This document shows positions 22,415 through 33,250 of a DNA stretch of 64,000 nucleotides, in pieces. The position numbers and the translations under genes were made by a program. Each line of letters starts with the position of its first letter. Within the stretch, counting starts at the first letter, position 1. A model generated the notes under the pieces. The model ran no database searches, was not told the origin of the DNA, and saw nothing but the letters and a program-made list of their open reading frames with translations. The DNA is from Chlorocebus sabaeus (Eukaryota > Chordata > Mammalia > Primates > Cercopithecidae): assembly GCF_047675955.1 (NCBI RefSeq), contig NC_132916.1, positions 69,929,481-69,993,480 of the forward strand, read 5' to 3'.

Positions 22415-22445
22415 TGTTTTCATGAATTTTGCAAACATCTAGAAC
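22415..22445 (-). repeat. Right arm of 31-bp hairpin
   Basis: Reverse-complement partner of 22007-22037. Removing the Alu and one TSD copy leaves an 18-nt loop between the arms, giving an 80-nt near-perfect hairpin. Confidence 0.95.
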
Positions 22446-22859
22446 ACAACTCCTGATCTCCTTGCTCAGATGACCTTTATCTCTTCTGCAATCAGCCAGC
22501 CTCAACCCACACCAGGTCATCACTTGGAAACTGCTTTATCAGACACTTTTCACTGTCCAATATGTACCCTACCACCCTCATTCCCCACTGTAACTGGTTT
22601 TGGTAGCTTAGAGACCTGCAAGCTATTGATACTGCAGTTTTGTCGCATTTTATCAGTTCCTCTAGGGTGTCTTTCTGGTTCGCTCAGGCCAGACCCCAAA
22701 GTTGATTATCTGAGCTGATCTCATATCTTGATTCTCAACTTAAACAACATCAAAATTCTGAAGGAAAAAAAAAGAGGTGTAATGAAAAGTGAGTCTCCCT
22801 CTGGATCTCTCCCTTTAATAGACAGTTTTCAGTTTAGAAGATAATCATTGTTTTAAACT
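22446..22859. other. Unassigned sequence
   Basis: Plus-strand frame 22470-22718 (82 codons) is unrecognised. L2-like wording near 22440-22700 is possible but too weak to call. Confidence 0.4.
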
Positions 22860-23500
22860 TCTTGTCTAACCACCTAGAAATATGCTATAAAATGTGAGCA
22901 CATAGATTTGTGTATATGTGTCTATAAACAGTTTTTAAGCGTGTATATGTGTGTGTATACACCATTTGATAGTATATTAGAGATATTGCCTGGCATCCTA
23001 CTTTGCACACTCTAATTAGAAGATTGTTCTGCATCAGTGGATAGGGATATGTTTCATTATTTTTGATGGCTGTATAATATTTCCTTGTCTGCTTACATCA
23101 ACCTTTAACTTATCACTCCTAAGCTGATGGGCTCTTGACTGTCACAGACAGTGCTTTCATGAGAAAATTTTCATATGTTTCATTTCTCATGAATACTAGT
23201 TGCCCACAGGATATTCCTGGAAACTGAATTGTTGATTTGAAGTGTAGGAACATTTTAAATTTATTTGGATAAATATTACCAAATAACTTTCCACAAAGGT
23301 ATGTCAATTTATACTCCTCCTAGTAGTGAGGTGCTTCTTTATCTACTAAGTGAAAAATGGCATCTCACTCATGTTATTTGTATTTCTCTGATTATGAGTA
23401 AGGTTAACTATCTTTCCATATGTTTATGAGCTATTTGTATTTATTTTTCTATGACCAATCTGTTCACATTAAAGACTATTTTTGACTCTGCTTAATTGTC
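22860..23500 (-). mobile_element. Old L1M 3' region, antisense
   Basis: 'gatggctgtataatatttcc', 'tggaaactgaattgttgatttgaag', 'ccacaaaggtatgtcaatttatactcc', 'gtgaaaaatggcatctcactc', 'tttccatatgtttatgagctatttgtat' follow the reverse-strand L1 3'-UTR/ORF2 end. Diverged. Frame 23119-23307 is a remnant. Confidence 0.8.
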
Positions 23501-24779
23501 AAATATTTGGAGTCAAAACTGTTCTAGTTAATATTTCTTCCCCATTATTTTCTCTGAGTAAACAATGTTACACTTCTGTCATCCTACTGGTTATCTACCA
23601 AACAGCTCTGTCTAAATATTTTGCCTAAATTTTTCCCTAGCGAATATTGCTGCTTGGCAGACGTGAGCTGGGGAGAGTGGGGATGGATGGCAGTGTTGTC
23701 CCAGGACGGGTGGTTAGACTGAGCTCAGATCTTCACTTCCATAGCATGTGAAAGTCTACAGCTTAGCCCTCTCCTTCCAGTTCTCACTATACCCGGGAGC
23801 TGGGGGGGATCCTACACTCATCTCACTTTCTGTCTCCTGGATCTTTGTGTGACATATTTGGTTTCTACACATCCTCTGGGTACAGGCAACAAACTCACAC
23901 TCCTTACGTCTCTCTCAAGTACTTCCACGGAACTGGAATATTTTTGAATTTAATTGAATTTACCAAAGCTGTGAAGGTTATGAGACATCACACCTTTAAA
24001 CACTTTTTTTTTTTTTTTTTTTTTTTCTTTTTGGATTCTCTTTTGTCTTCTACATCTCTCCCCTGAACTCCTTCCCCCACTTATTTCTCAAATATAAGTT
24101 CCTCTTTTTAGGTATGTTGTCTTTTGGCGAGCACATTTTTTGAATTCTGTGTGACCTTTCCTATGTACGAAATAGTATACACAAGTATTTCTTCAAAACA
24201 ATGCAGTGCCCTTACTAAGATGAATTCTGGTTAACAAAATTTCTTCCATACATGTATATCTGGAAATCTCTGTCATTTTCATATGCATCTCATCTGCTAA
24301 TACTGGACAAAGGGATAGACTCAAGGGCTATGATGTTGACTTAAATGTCACATAATGCTGGTAGTTCATGAGAAAGAATTTACAAGGTTCCTCCAACGAA
24401 AAACATTTTGAGTCAAGTGCAAAGGTCTCATTGATAAGGTGTATGAAGGTGTTCTTCTTTTTCTTATCTAAATTTATTTGTAATGGTCGTTTTTATGTAT
24501 TCATGCCCAACTTCCATACTGAAGATTTCTGACATTGATAAAACATTCTGCATTGTAGACCAACCCTCAGCTTCTAAAAATCTTTGTTCAACGGTCAGTG
24601 CTTTTTAGAAAAGGTGTCCTGGCACTAGCAACCACCCTCTGTTTTTTTTGTTGTTGTTGTTGCTGTTGACTTTTTAAAGATTTCTCACTGGTCTATTATT
24701 CCCTGATCTGTTTATGAGCCTTATACGATTTTTCTGCCCCATTCATGACATAGAAGTCATTGGGCATAATGATTATTAT
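23501..24779. other. Unassigned sequence with T24 tract
   Basis: Contains a long T-run at about 24003-24026 and a (GTT)n run near 24645-24662. Frame 23845-24066 crosses the T-run. No gene or named repeat. Confidence 0.5.
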
Positions 24780-26310
24780 TCAACTTCCCGTCTCCATTCA
24801 CAAATTTATCTACACACACCCAGTCTTCCCTTATTTCCAACAGTCTTAGTGGATGGGCACTTCTTTTCCTTCCCAAGGTCAACCTGTCCCTTTCTGCCCT
24901 TGACTCCATAAACCTTCTCAGATCTAGCTGATATCTCCCTCCCTTACTAAAAAACACAAATATCTCTTCTAAACTCTTAACTTTGAATTCTATCTAGCAA
25001 TTCCATTCTTTCTTCTTTACTTCTTATCAAAATTTTAGAAAGTGCCTCCATCTATCTGTTTTCATTTCTTTCCTCTCCATTCACTCATCTAACAACTACA
25101 ACTTGCCTTCTGTCCCTACCAATTTACTGATTTCACCCAGTCACCAATGATCACCTAATTCTCAAATGAATTAAGTTTTCAATTTTACCTGATTGGGCCA
25201 TGTGTCTGCCTCTGTTGCTTTTGATCTCTCCCCAGTTCTTGAAAAATCTTTCTTCTTCTCTTCCATAGTACCACTCTGTTTTGATTCTCTGTATGCTTTT
25301 ACGACGGACCCTTACCTGTGTATTTTTAGTGTGCTCCTCTTCTTTGACACATTCTTAAAATGCCTCTTTCCAAAGGCTCTGTCATTGCCCATTGCCCACT
25401 GAATTCTTCTGCTTCTACCTCCAAAATTTCTGTATTTTGTGTGCAAGATTCTATCTTTTTCACTCTCTTTGAGTTATCTCGCCAAATTCCTTGGTGAGGT
25501 ATCTACTACTAATATACTAAAGATCATGAAAGATCTACACCCAGCTCAAAGCTGTCTATAAACTCCAAATATTGAAGGACAGCCACACATTGATTATTTC
25601 ATTCCATTGTTCCACAGTCTGAAACTGAGTTCATCTCTGCCCTGCTTGGTTAGCTTCTATTACTGCTTTCTCTATCTCTACAGGGGACCAAGTGTGCCAA
25701 CATTTATTTCCCCAATGTTTTAAGCTAACACTCATTTATTTTTTATTTATTTCTGTACCTTGTTTTTGTTGTAAATCAAATTTGCAAATTTAATTTCCTA
25801 AATATTTCTCAACTCTTCCCCTTTCACTGTGTCTCTGCCATACTAACCTTATTAAGGTTCTTTTTTTTTCTATTGCTTATCAAATTTCAGCAACTTCCCA
25901 ACAAACCTTCTAGCCTCTTTTGTGTTGTCTATCTCAAATTATTCAGTATATGCTAAAGTCATATCTCTATAATGTAAACATGACATTTCATTCATCTTTA
26001 AATCCTTGCTGTCTCTCCGTCTCATTTCTTATCACTACCTTCCTCATGACACCATTGCTCTTATCTGTCACGATGTTTCCTGTCCCAGGCCTGTGTTCAG
26101 ACCCTACTATATTAAACGTTCTCACATTCATCATCTTCCAATTAGCAAGCTATTTTGTAAAAGCCCATAACTTTAGATTTGTCTGTTTATACAACCGTCT
26201 CTCCCACTGATTTGAATACCCGAGGACAGAATAATACCAAGGGCAGTGCCTGTCACATAATATATGCTTAATGGTATCATCAAATATATGTATCAGGGAA
26301 TGATTTAGAT
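24780..26310 (+). mobile_element. Long L2 LINE fragment
   Basis: Pyrimidine-rich L2 plus-strand text over about 1.5 kb: 'ccaatgatcacctaattctcaaat', 'cccagttcttgaaaaatctttcttcttctc', 'ttccttggtgaggtatctac', and the tail 'gggcagtgcctgtcacataatatatgcttaatgg'. It covers part of ORF2 and the 3' end with many stops. Frames 24714-24911, 25193-25402 and 25920-26210 are its remnants. Confidence 0.72.
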
Positions 26311-26334
26311 AAAAATCATGGATTGGATATCTCA

Positions 26335-26530
26335 AGGTCAAACTGAACACTGGGCCAATATAATCATTTCACTTCTCTTGATTTTATTCTCCTTATTGCA
26401 AAATGAGTATAACGAGATTAATCACTTTACAGGATTTTTACAAAGATTAAACAAGATAGTACTATGCAAAGCATTTGGCATGGTGCCTGATGTAGTAATT
26501 GCTCACTGAATATGACAATATAATACCAAC
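26335..26530 (+). mobile_element. MIR SINE
   Basis: 'ctccttattgcaaaatgagtataac', 'acaggatttttacaaagattaaacaagat', 'catttggcatggtgcctgatgtagtaattgctcactgaatat' match the 3' two-thirds of MIR. Confidence 0.78.
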
Positions 26531-27429
26531 AATGAACTTTTCTGCTTCTACTGGTAATACTGTTGGTCAGCATTATCAGGAGGGTAATTCGTGAGTCTAT
26601 TCTTTTCACTCATCATCACTATTATTAGCTTTAACAGTGAGGAAATTGGCCTTATGGTGGCTCATTTTCTCAATAAGTGAGCTCAAGGATCATGCTGGCT
26701 TTATTACTATTTTTTAATTATAAAGCTATTTTACTTTATTTTCCCAATTGGAAAACAGTGAATGGAAGGAGCATCCAAAAACTGCTCGTAGCCCCACCAT
26801 CCAATTGCAACCACTGTAGCCATACAGATTTTTCTCTTGAGGGCTCTTTTTCTACACACACATTGCACACATTGAGGGTGGTTGTAGCTGTTAGTGCTGG
26901 TGACCCCGATGTTAATTCTGCTACTTAGTGCAAGGATCATAGACACTGGAAAAGCATAGATTTAAAGAATCTGTAGGGAAACAAGATAGGTTTAATCTGA
27001 GTCCAGAGCTGAACAAGAACCCAAAATTGAAGATCAGTTAGACCCTCTGTTAGCATCAGATCCTTCAGAGGGTACAGAAACAAACATTTGCTTGTTTCAG
27101 AACTCCAGCATTAGAGTTGTTAATATCTATACATATTAGTAACAATGGTAACTTACTACTTGCTCAGCTAATTAGGATTTCAGCCATATTTAACTTTCGA
27201 AACACCATGTTTTCTTACATTACGATTTCTCAATGTGTCACAGTTATTGTTTTAATCAACAGCCATATGTTCTCATCCTCTGGGTGTGAGCACCTGACAT
27301 TTTTAAATAGATCTGTCACAAATTCAACATTTATTTAGCAACAGATATTAAACAGTAGGAATGGACATTCTTTTCAATGTATTAAATTGTGCTAAACTAA
27401 AACTGGAAAAAAGGAATCATTCATTTATT
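26531..27429. other. Unassigned sequence
   Basis: 26690-26850 faintly resembles an antisense old L1 3' end ('gcaaccactgtagccatacag'). I left it uncalled. Frames 26677-26928 and 27117-27338 are unrecognised. Confidence 0.4.
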
Positions 27430-27945
27430 ATTACTTTAATTAATTCAATGATTATCTATTGCCTAACTTCTGTTTGATAGCCATAGCTCTGGGCTCTGGT
27501 TAAACTGTGATTAACTTACATGTTTAATGCCTTCAAGGTACTCCCGTTAGCCAGGAAATCCATCATAAACAAGATAGTCAAATAAATGTAAAGTTTCGGA
27601 TTGTGATCAGTACATTGAAAAAAAGAACATGCATCATTACAATAAAATGATAAAGTTGGAAAGTATGGGATAGGGGGACCTGCCTTTCCATAATTAGGGA
27701 AGATGCCTTTGAGGAGGCAATATTTCAGCTGAGATCTAATGAAATATAAAGGTCAGCCAGGCATCAGCTTGATAGGAGAGCATTTTGGCTTGGTGGCCAG
27801 AAGGAGTTTGCTTCCTGGGGGTACTGAAAGAAGCCCAGCATGGCTGGAGTTTTGAGGTGAGCAAAGGAGTGAGCAGCTATGATAAGGACAGACAGGCCAG
27901 GCCTGATCACATGGGGCCTTGTAGGCCATGTTAAAGAATTTGGGT
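27430..27945 (-). mobile_element. L2 LINE, antisense
   Basis: 'gggaagatgcctttgaggaggcaatatttcagctgag', 'cctgatcacatggggccttgtaggccatgttaaagaatttgg' are strong reverse-strand L2 landmarks. Frame 27753-27974 (minus) is an L2 remnant. Confidence 0.8.
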
Positions 27946-28015
27946 GTCTCCAAATATACTGTTTGCAAACTCATGGTCTCCCCTTTGATGCTCTATTCTA
28001 GGTGATCACTGCTAT

Positions 28016-28349
28016 TGTTGGGGTCCGTGTGTTTCCTAAACAAAGGAATGAACACACAAGACTACACAAGACAAGACAAACATGGCGGCCGCCTTGAATA
28101 GCACGCTCTGCTTTATTTTATACAGTCGTTTGTGGAATGTTGCCAAGTCACAAGACACATTGTTGTTTTTCTGACCTTTCCCTGACTTTCTGGATTTTCA
28201 AGATGTTTACACATAAACAAGCCCCCAGAGTCTGCTGTTTGCAGCTGACTCCTTTGTCCTCCTTGTTTACAGGGAAGGAACGCCCTGCTTCGTTTGCAAG
28301 AGCAGGACTTATGGGGAACATCTCGTTTGCAAGCACGTAGTCCTCTACA
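28016..28349 (-). mobile_element. Solo LTR, 334 bp, TSD gctat
   Basis: On the minus strand it starts tgtagagga and ends ccaaca, the TG...CA ends of an LTR. It is flanked by the 5-bp repeat gctat at 28011-28015 and 28350-28354. A combined TATA/poly(A)-like TATAAAATAAA lies at about 28110-28123, and a NotI site (GCGGCCGC) at 28085-28092. No internal viral sequence, so it is solo. ERV family not assigned. The frames on both strands inside it (28113-28373, 28137-28340) are fortuitous. Confidence 0.85.
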
Positions 28350-28544
28350 GCTATCATTATCTGTCAAACACACTTGTGCATAATGTTAGCTTGGTACTTC
28401 AGTGCACACTCATACTCCTTCTGGCTGGAATGGAAATAGTATTAACTTGAATTAGAATGTGTGCTGAGAGACTTGCAAGCAATATAGTCCTGGGTAAGCT
28501 TTGAAGCCCTACTGGGCCTCCTATCTTGTGAAATTATGAAGAGA

Positions 28545-29347
28545 TGAAGCAGGATATTTCTGTGACCTTTTTGCAGGTAAGAACTGGAGTGCATGGATGC
28601 CAGCAGGGGGGAATTCAGTGAATTCCACCCCTTGTGGGAAGGGAAGTGCAGGTGAGCAGGTGCAAGAGCTGGGGCAAGCACCTTTAGGTACCAGCAAGAG
28701 CAAACTCCATGCTGTCCCCACGGCAGCATCTAGGGAAGGGTGCCTATGATCCCAGAAGCCCCAGAGGAAGTGTTACAGTGCCCTATTAGCTTTGCTGTCT
28801 GTGGATGGCTTAAGTGTTAACAGCTCATTGAAGGGTCAGTGTCAGCCTTTTGCACCCACACTCATGGCACCCGAGTTCTCATCTGGTGTCCAGGAAGAAT
28901 GAGGTTGCTTGAATGAATTGAAGATGGTAAACGCAGGAGATTTTAATGCTGGTGAAAGTGGCTCTCAGCAGGAAGCAGAGCTGAAAAGGGCACCATGTGG
29001 GAAAGTAATCTTCCCCTGGAGTCTGGCCAGGGGTAGACTCTTCTCTGAAGCTATTCCATCAAGGTGTCCATCTGAAGTCAAGCATCTTCTCTCCAACATC
29101 CAACTGTAGTCCCAGACGTCCAGCTCCTTCTCCTCTCTCTGCCACCTGAACCTTGGGTTTTTATGGGCATAGGATGGGGGCAGGGCAGGCCATGGGTGGT
29201 TTTGGAAAAGGCAACATAGGAGCAGGAAAACAGAGATGTAGGTTCTCACTTTGGGTTGTGGTCCCAGGCTTTTCGACTTAAGGATGGGGCCCTCACTGGG
29301 GAACTGCCCTCTTCTGTCCAGAATTTCCCTGCCTGCTGTCCCTATCA
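28545..29347 (-). mobile_element. ERV class I-type solo LTR, 803 bp, TSD gaga
   Basis: On the minus strand it begins tgatagggacagcagg and ends 'atatcctgcttca'. The 4-bp repeat gaga at 28541-28544 and 29348-29351 fits class I ERVs. A TATA-like CCATAAAAAC lies at about 29157-29167, and 'cagcattaaaatctcctgcg' is a poly(A)-signal-like block. It resembles LTR10-group elements as I remember them, but this name is tentative. Frames 28442-28729, 28909-29109 and 28965-29249 are LTR shadows. Confidence 0.78.
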
Positions 29348-29351
29348 GAGA

Positions 29352-31883
29352 TACATCTCAACGTTTTGAGATGAGAAATAAATAAAATAATACATGTTAA
29401 CTCTCCAGCATGAGGCCTGATAAAAACCAGTTGTTACTAAATACTAGTTTCCCTGTATCTCTCCACTTATGGAGTTTTTACCTATTCCATTCCATTGTCC
29501 TTTTCTAAGCCACCACAATTTTTTTGGTTGTATACCACCTATTTACCCTTATCCAATAATTTACTGTAGTTTTATTATTTATCTGTCTTACTTATCTCAG
29601 TAGATTAGGGTGGAGATCATGCCCACACCTCACAGTGATGAATAGCAGTGAGCACAGAGGCGATGTTAAGTAAATCTGTTGTGTTTGCATTTTATAATCC
29701 ACTAAAGCAAAGGAAATCTTGACTGGCAAACTGTGCAGGATACATGTAACAAAATGGAAAAGGAAAAAGGATTCCACAGTTCCAGGGAAGTTAAGGAGAA
29801 CCTGCTTAGGGAGCATGGGGTGGAGAAAAGAGAATGCTATTTCAGTAGGGAGAAAGGGCACTTGATACACGATGCCCAGTTTAGACATACCTGTGGCTAT
29901 TCCTGTGATCCCAAACTACATGATGAATTAAAACAACTGATTATTTGCACTCCCCTTTAGTTCATTAATTCAACATTTATTTAATATTTTCCATTGATAA
30001 TGTTATATCTTTAGCTATATCTTGGTCAAATATCTGAACTGAGTAATTTAATTTTGGACAGACTAAATATTATGTGAATAATTTTAAAGCAGTGAGTTGT
30101 GGCATAGGTTTCTTACACTGTATTTTTCTATATGAAATATTATAGGGTTTATATTAACATAAGTTATCAAATTTTTTTTCTTGTACACTACATCAAGTAA
30201 TATAATTTTTAATTATAAAACATGATGAGATGATTTTATAAATAGAAAAAGAACATTTTCAAATTTTTTATTTGAATATTACTTTTGTAGGTGTAATTGC
30301 TGAGAATCTTGGTGAATTTTATCTATCAAGTACAAATAATTTGTTCCCATGTCCCTATGTAGAACAGAGATCAGCAGAGTTTGTGGGGCACATTATAGTT
30401 ATTATTTTAGGATCCTACTTTCAAGATAATTTTTAAAGCATGTCTATCTTAATTATTCAGAGATTTTTTCTATCCTTATGTTTAACTTTTCTTTCAAGTT
30501 GCTTCAAGATAAGCACTTTAAAAGCAGAGTGGTTTATAAAATGAAATAATCCCTTGAATGTTTTTATTGTCTTTGTGCCTTTAGTATCCCAGATTGCTAT
30601 GTCCTTTTAATTTTCAACAAGCAAATTTCTCAGAAGCATAATCATTTGATTTAGAGATTTTACATGAATACATTTATCCCTCTTAATAGAATAAAGACCT
30701 TTATTATATTAGACTGAGTATTTCTCCCAGGTATTAAATTTATCTTCAACCCAGTGGTCCAGGTTCCAAGGGATGCCTATAATTAGATGTAATTACATGT
30801 CATATTCATCAACCAGTAGTGTTTCAGGTCATGATTCTGCTACTCTCCTCCCTAGACCTTTCCCACATTCTCTTCCCACCTCCCTTTTTAGAGCCTCCCT
30901 TATGATCCCTACCAAGGAAATGTCTCTAAATTACATCCTACTTCTAAAACTGTCTGAGAGCTAGTTCCCATGATACCCTATAATCAAGAGTGATAACAGA
31001 GGACACAGCATTGTTTTAATGTCCGATTTTCCCTGAGGAACATATCTTTAATTTCCAACTTTAAATCTCTGTCTAAAACCACCTCTATAAAGGTAGCTGC
31101 AGTGGGCCTGGCAGTCTTGCTCTAAAGTAGCTTCCTGTGCTTTTGGACTTGAGTTGTATCTCAGTGTGCATGATGTGATTCTTCTGATTTATTTTTTCTT
31201 GCAGTACCTTGGAGTGTAGCAGCCAAAATAGGAGAATGAGTTTTCCACAGATGTCCAAGACACACTTGCTGGCCTCTTTTGCTTTTTTCAGGATTTTCTA
31301 AAAAATAAAAAGTACATGCTTTGGGCCCAGGCCAACTCTGGGGGGAGTGTGAGGTCCAGGCAGGAATCTATTGGAGATTCATTTCCATTCTGCACTCAAG
31401 GTCCTAGAACTGTTCAGAGGCCTCCTGCCAAGAAAGTAGGTGGGGGCAAGGACACTAGACAGCCTAGTTGTCATTTTCTTGCTCCTTTTCTTCCACAGAT
31501 TTTGCTTTTCATTTCTGTTTTCCAACGTTGCAGATCTTCCCTTGTGGATTGTTTTGATCTCCTCAAATGAACCAGTAAATAAATAGTATAGATAGTGGTT
31601 TGTTTGTTTGTTAATGCAGTTAGCATCAGATTTACAATCTTCTTGCATTTCCCCCCAAGTTTTCCTTGGCATTACTAGGCAGACCCAATTTGGTGACTTC
31701 CCAGTATTGCACTGAAGGATGGGCAGATAGACTGTTGCCATGGAAACAAGGTAATTGCTCAGAGGATTCATTCTGCATGGGTAATATTGAACTAACTACT
31801 GTGCAGTTTCCCATTTATTACAAAACATTTACAAGGAAAATGGGATATGTTTCATGACGCTAAAGTGTTTGCCTCTTTGCAAG
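29352..31883. other. Unassigned sequence, 2.5 kb
   Basis: AT-rich, very few clear repeats. It holds the longest frame outside obvious low-complexity or Alu sequence (31379-31771 minus, 130 codons); the peptide is unrecognised and overlaps frames on both strands. I do not call it a gene. Confidence 0.45.
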
Positions 31884-31897
31884 AAGCTAAGCAAATT

Positions 31898-32208
31898 GTG
31901 GGGCGTGGTGGCTCACACCTGTAATCCCAGCACTTTGGGAAGTTGAGAGGGGTGGATCACCTGAGGTCAAGAGTTCGAGACCAGCTTGGTCAACAACAGT
32001 GAAACCCCATCTCTACAAAAAATACAAAACCATTAGCCAGGCATGGTGGTGCACATCTGTAATCCCAGCTACTGGAGAGGCTGAGCCATGAGAATCGCTT
32101 GAACCCAGGAGGCAGAGGTTGGAGTGAGCCAAGATCATGCCACTGCACTCCAGCCTGGGTGACCAACTGAGATATTGTCTCAATAAATAAATAAATAAGT
32201 AAATAAAT
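31898..32208 (+). mobile_element. Full-length Alu (AluS-like) with TSD
   Basis: Dimeric Alu with 'cacacctgtaatcccagcac' and 'cttgaacccaggaggcagag', ending in an (ATAA)n tail. Flanked by aagctaagcaaatt at 31884-31897 and a slightly changed copy at 32209-32224. Confidence 0.95.
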
Positions 32209-32469
32209 AAGCTAAGTAAAAATTACTAAGAGGTAATTGATACCAAAAAATCCATTGGTAGGCCACAGGCCTTGACTGGGTAGAAGATTTCAGTGCTTCT
32301 CTCCTTCTGTCTCAAGTGTTTATTTCTGTTGAGTTTTGCAGTGATCATCATCTGGCTTGCCTTGCATGGCAGTACATTAGGGAATATGTGTTCTTTTTTG
32401 TGCTGTTTGAACATCATTTGGTATTCCTTCCTTTTTGACTTCTTCCATTGCACAGAATGACCTGATTAT

Positions 32470-32665
32470 CTTTTTCCATCATAACTTGCTTTTCCTTTGT
32501 CTAATTGTTCATATACTCACCCATAATAACTTCCTTTAAAACGGAAGGCAAATTTTCCTCTCACTGTCCTTGGATAGAATGGATTTAACTACGTGTTTTA
32601 ATTCCAATCTGTAAAATGCCTTCATGCATGTGGTAGGAGCTCAATAAAGGTTCAATGAAAATGCC
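32470..32665 (+). mobile_element. L2 3'-end fragment
   Basis: 'gcatgtggtaggagctcaataaaggttcaatgaa' matches the L2 tail. The upstream 200 bp are plausible but heavily decayed L2. Confidence 0.5.
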
Positions 32666-33029
32666 TTCTGAAAAGACATTTCTTATTCTTTGGCTCCAGT
32701 CTTCCAGTCTTCCTATCTGTAAAACTAAAGCCTAGGTCAGTGTTTCTCAGCTTCTTGACCTCAGCTCACAAGTGACTTCCTAGAGAGCATGTCTTCTGGT
32801 TAGGAATAATTTTCTTCCCTGGCTCTAGTGCAACGTTATCTATTTCTGTAGGTTGAGAAAGCCCATAAAATACTTTCTAAAAGTATGTATATGACCTCAC
32901 ACGGTTCTCACTCCCACCTCGTTTGACAGCGAGACTCATGATACTGGATCTAGATGACCTTCAAATTCCCATTCGGTTTTGATACTCTACAATTCGGTGG
33001 TACTATTCTCCAGTCACTTCCTTGAGGAA
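32666..33029. other. Unassigned sequence
   Basis: Nothing recognised between two L2 3' ends. Confidence 0.4.
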
Positions 33030-33250
33030 ATCAGGTCTGAGCATATTGGCTTGGCATATCTTTTCTCCCAAATAGCACATGCTTACTGTTATTGTTACCG
33101 TTACCACATTTGACTGATTTTATTCATCTGTCCTCCTCCAGTAGACTTGAACTCTTTTAGGATCGGTCTGTTTCTAATGTAAAGTTGTTTGCATGTGGCC
33201 TAGCATGGGATAACAGCAAATCTTCAATAAACGTTTGGCAAACATAACAG
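33030..33250 (+). mobile_element. L2 3' end
   Basis: 'cctcctccagtagacttgaactcttttagg' and 'tggcctagcatgggataacagcaaatcttcaataaacgtttggc' follow the L2 terminal block. Confidence 0.65.

Noticed and set aside
26690..26850. Possible antisense old L1 3' end
   Set aside because: One or two L1-like phrases only, and no continuous alignment could be followed by eye.
28085..28092. NotI site as a sign of a CpG island promoter
   Set aside because: Only a few CpGs cluster here and they lie inside a 334-bp LTR. The surroundings are AT-rich, so this is not a CpG island.
31379..31771. 130-codon minus-strand open frame
   Set aside because: No recognisable domain, overlapping frames on both strands, and no splice or promoter context. 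Consistent with chance in 64 kb.
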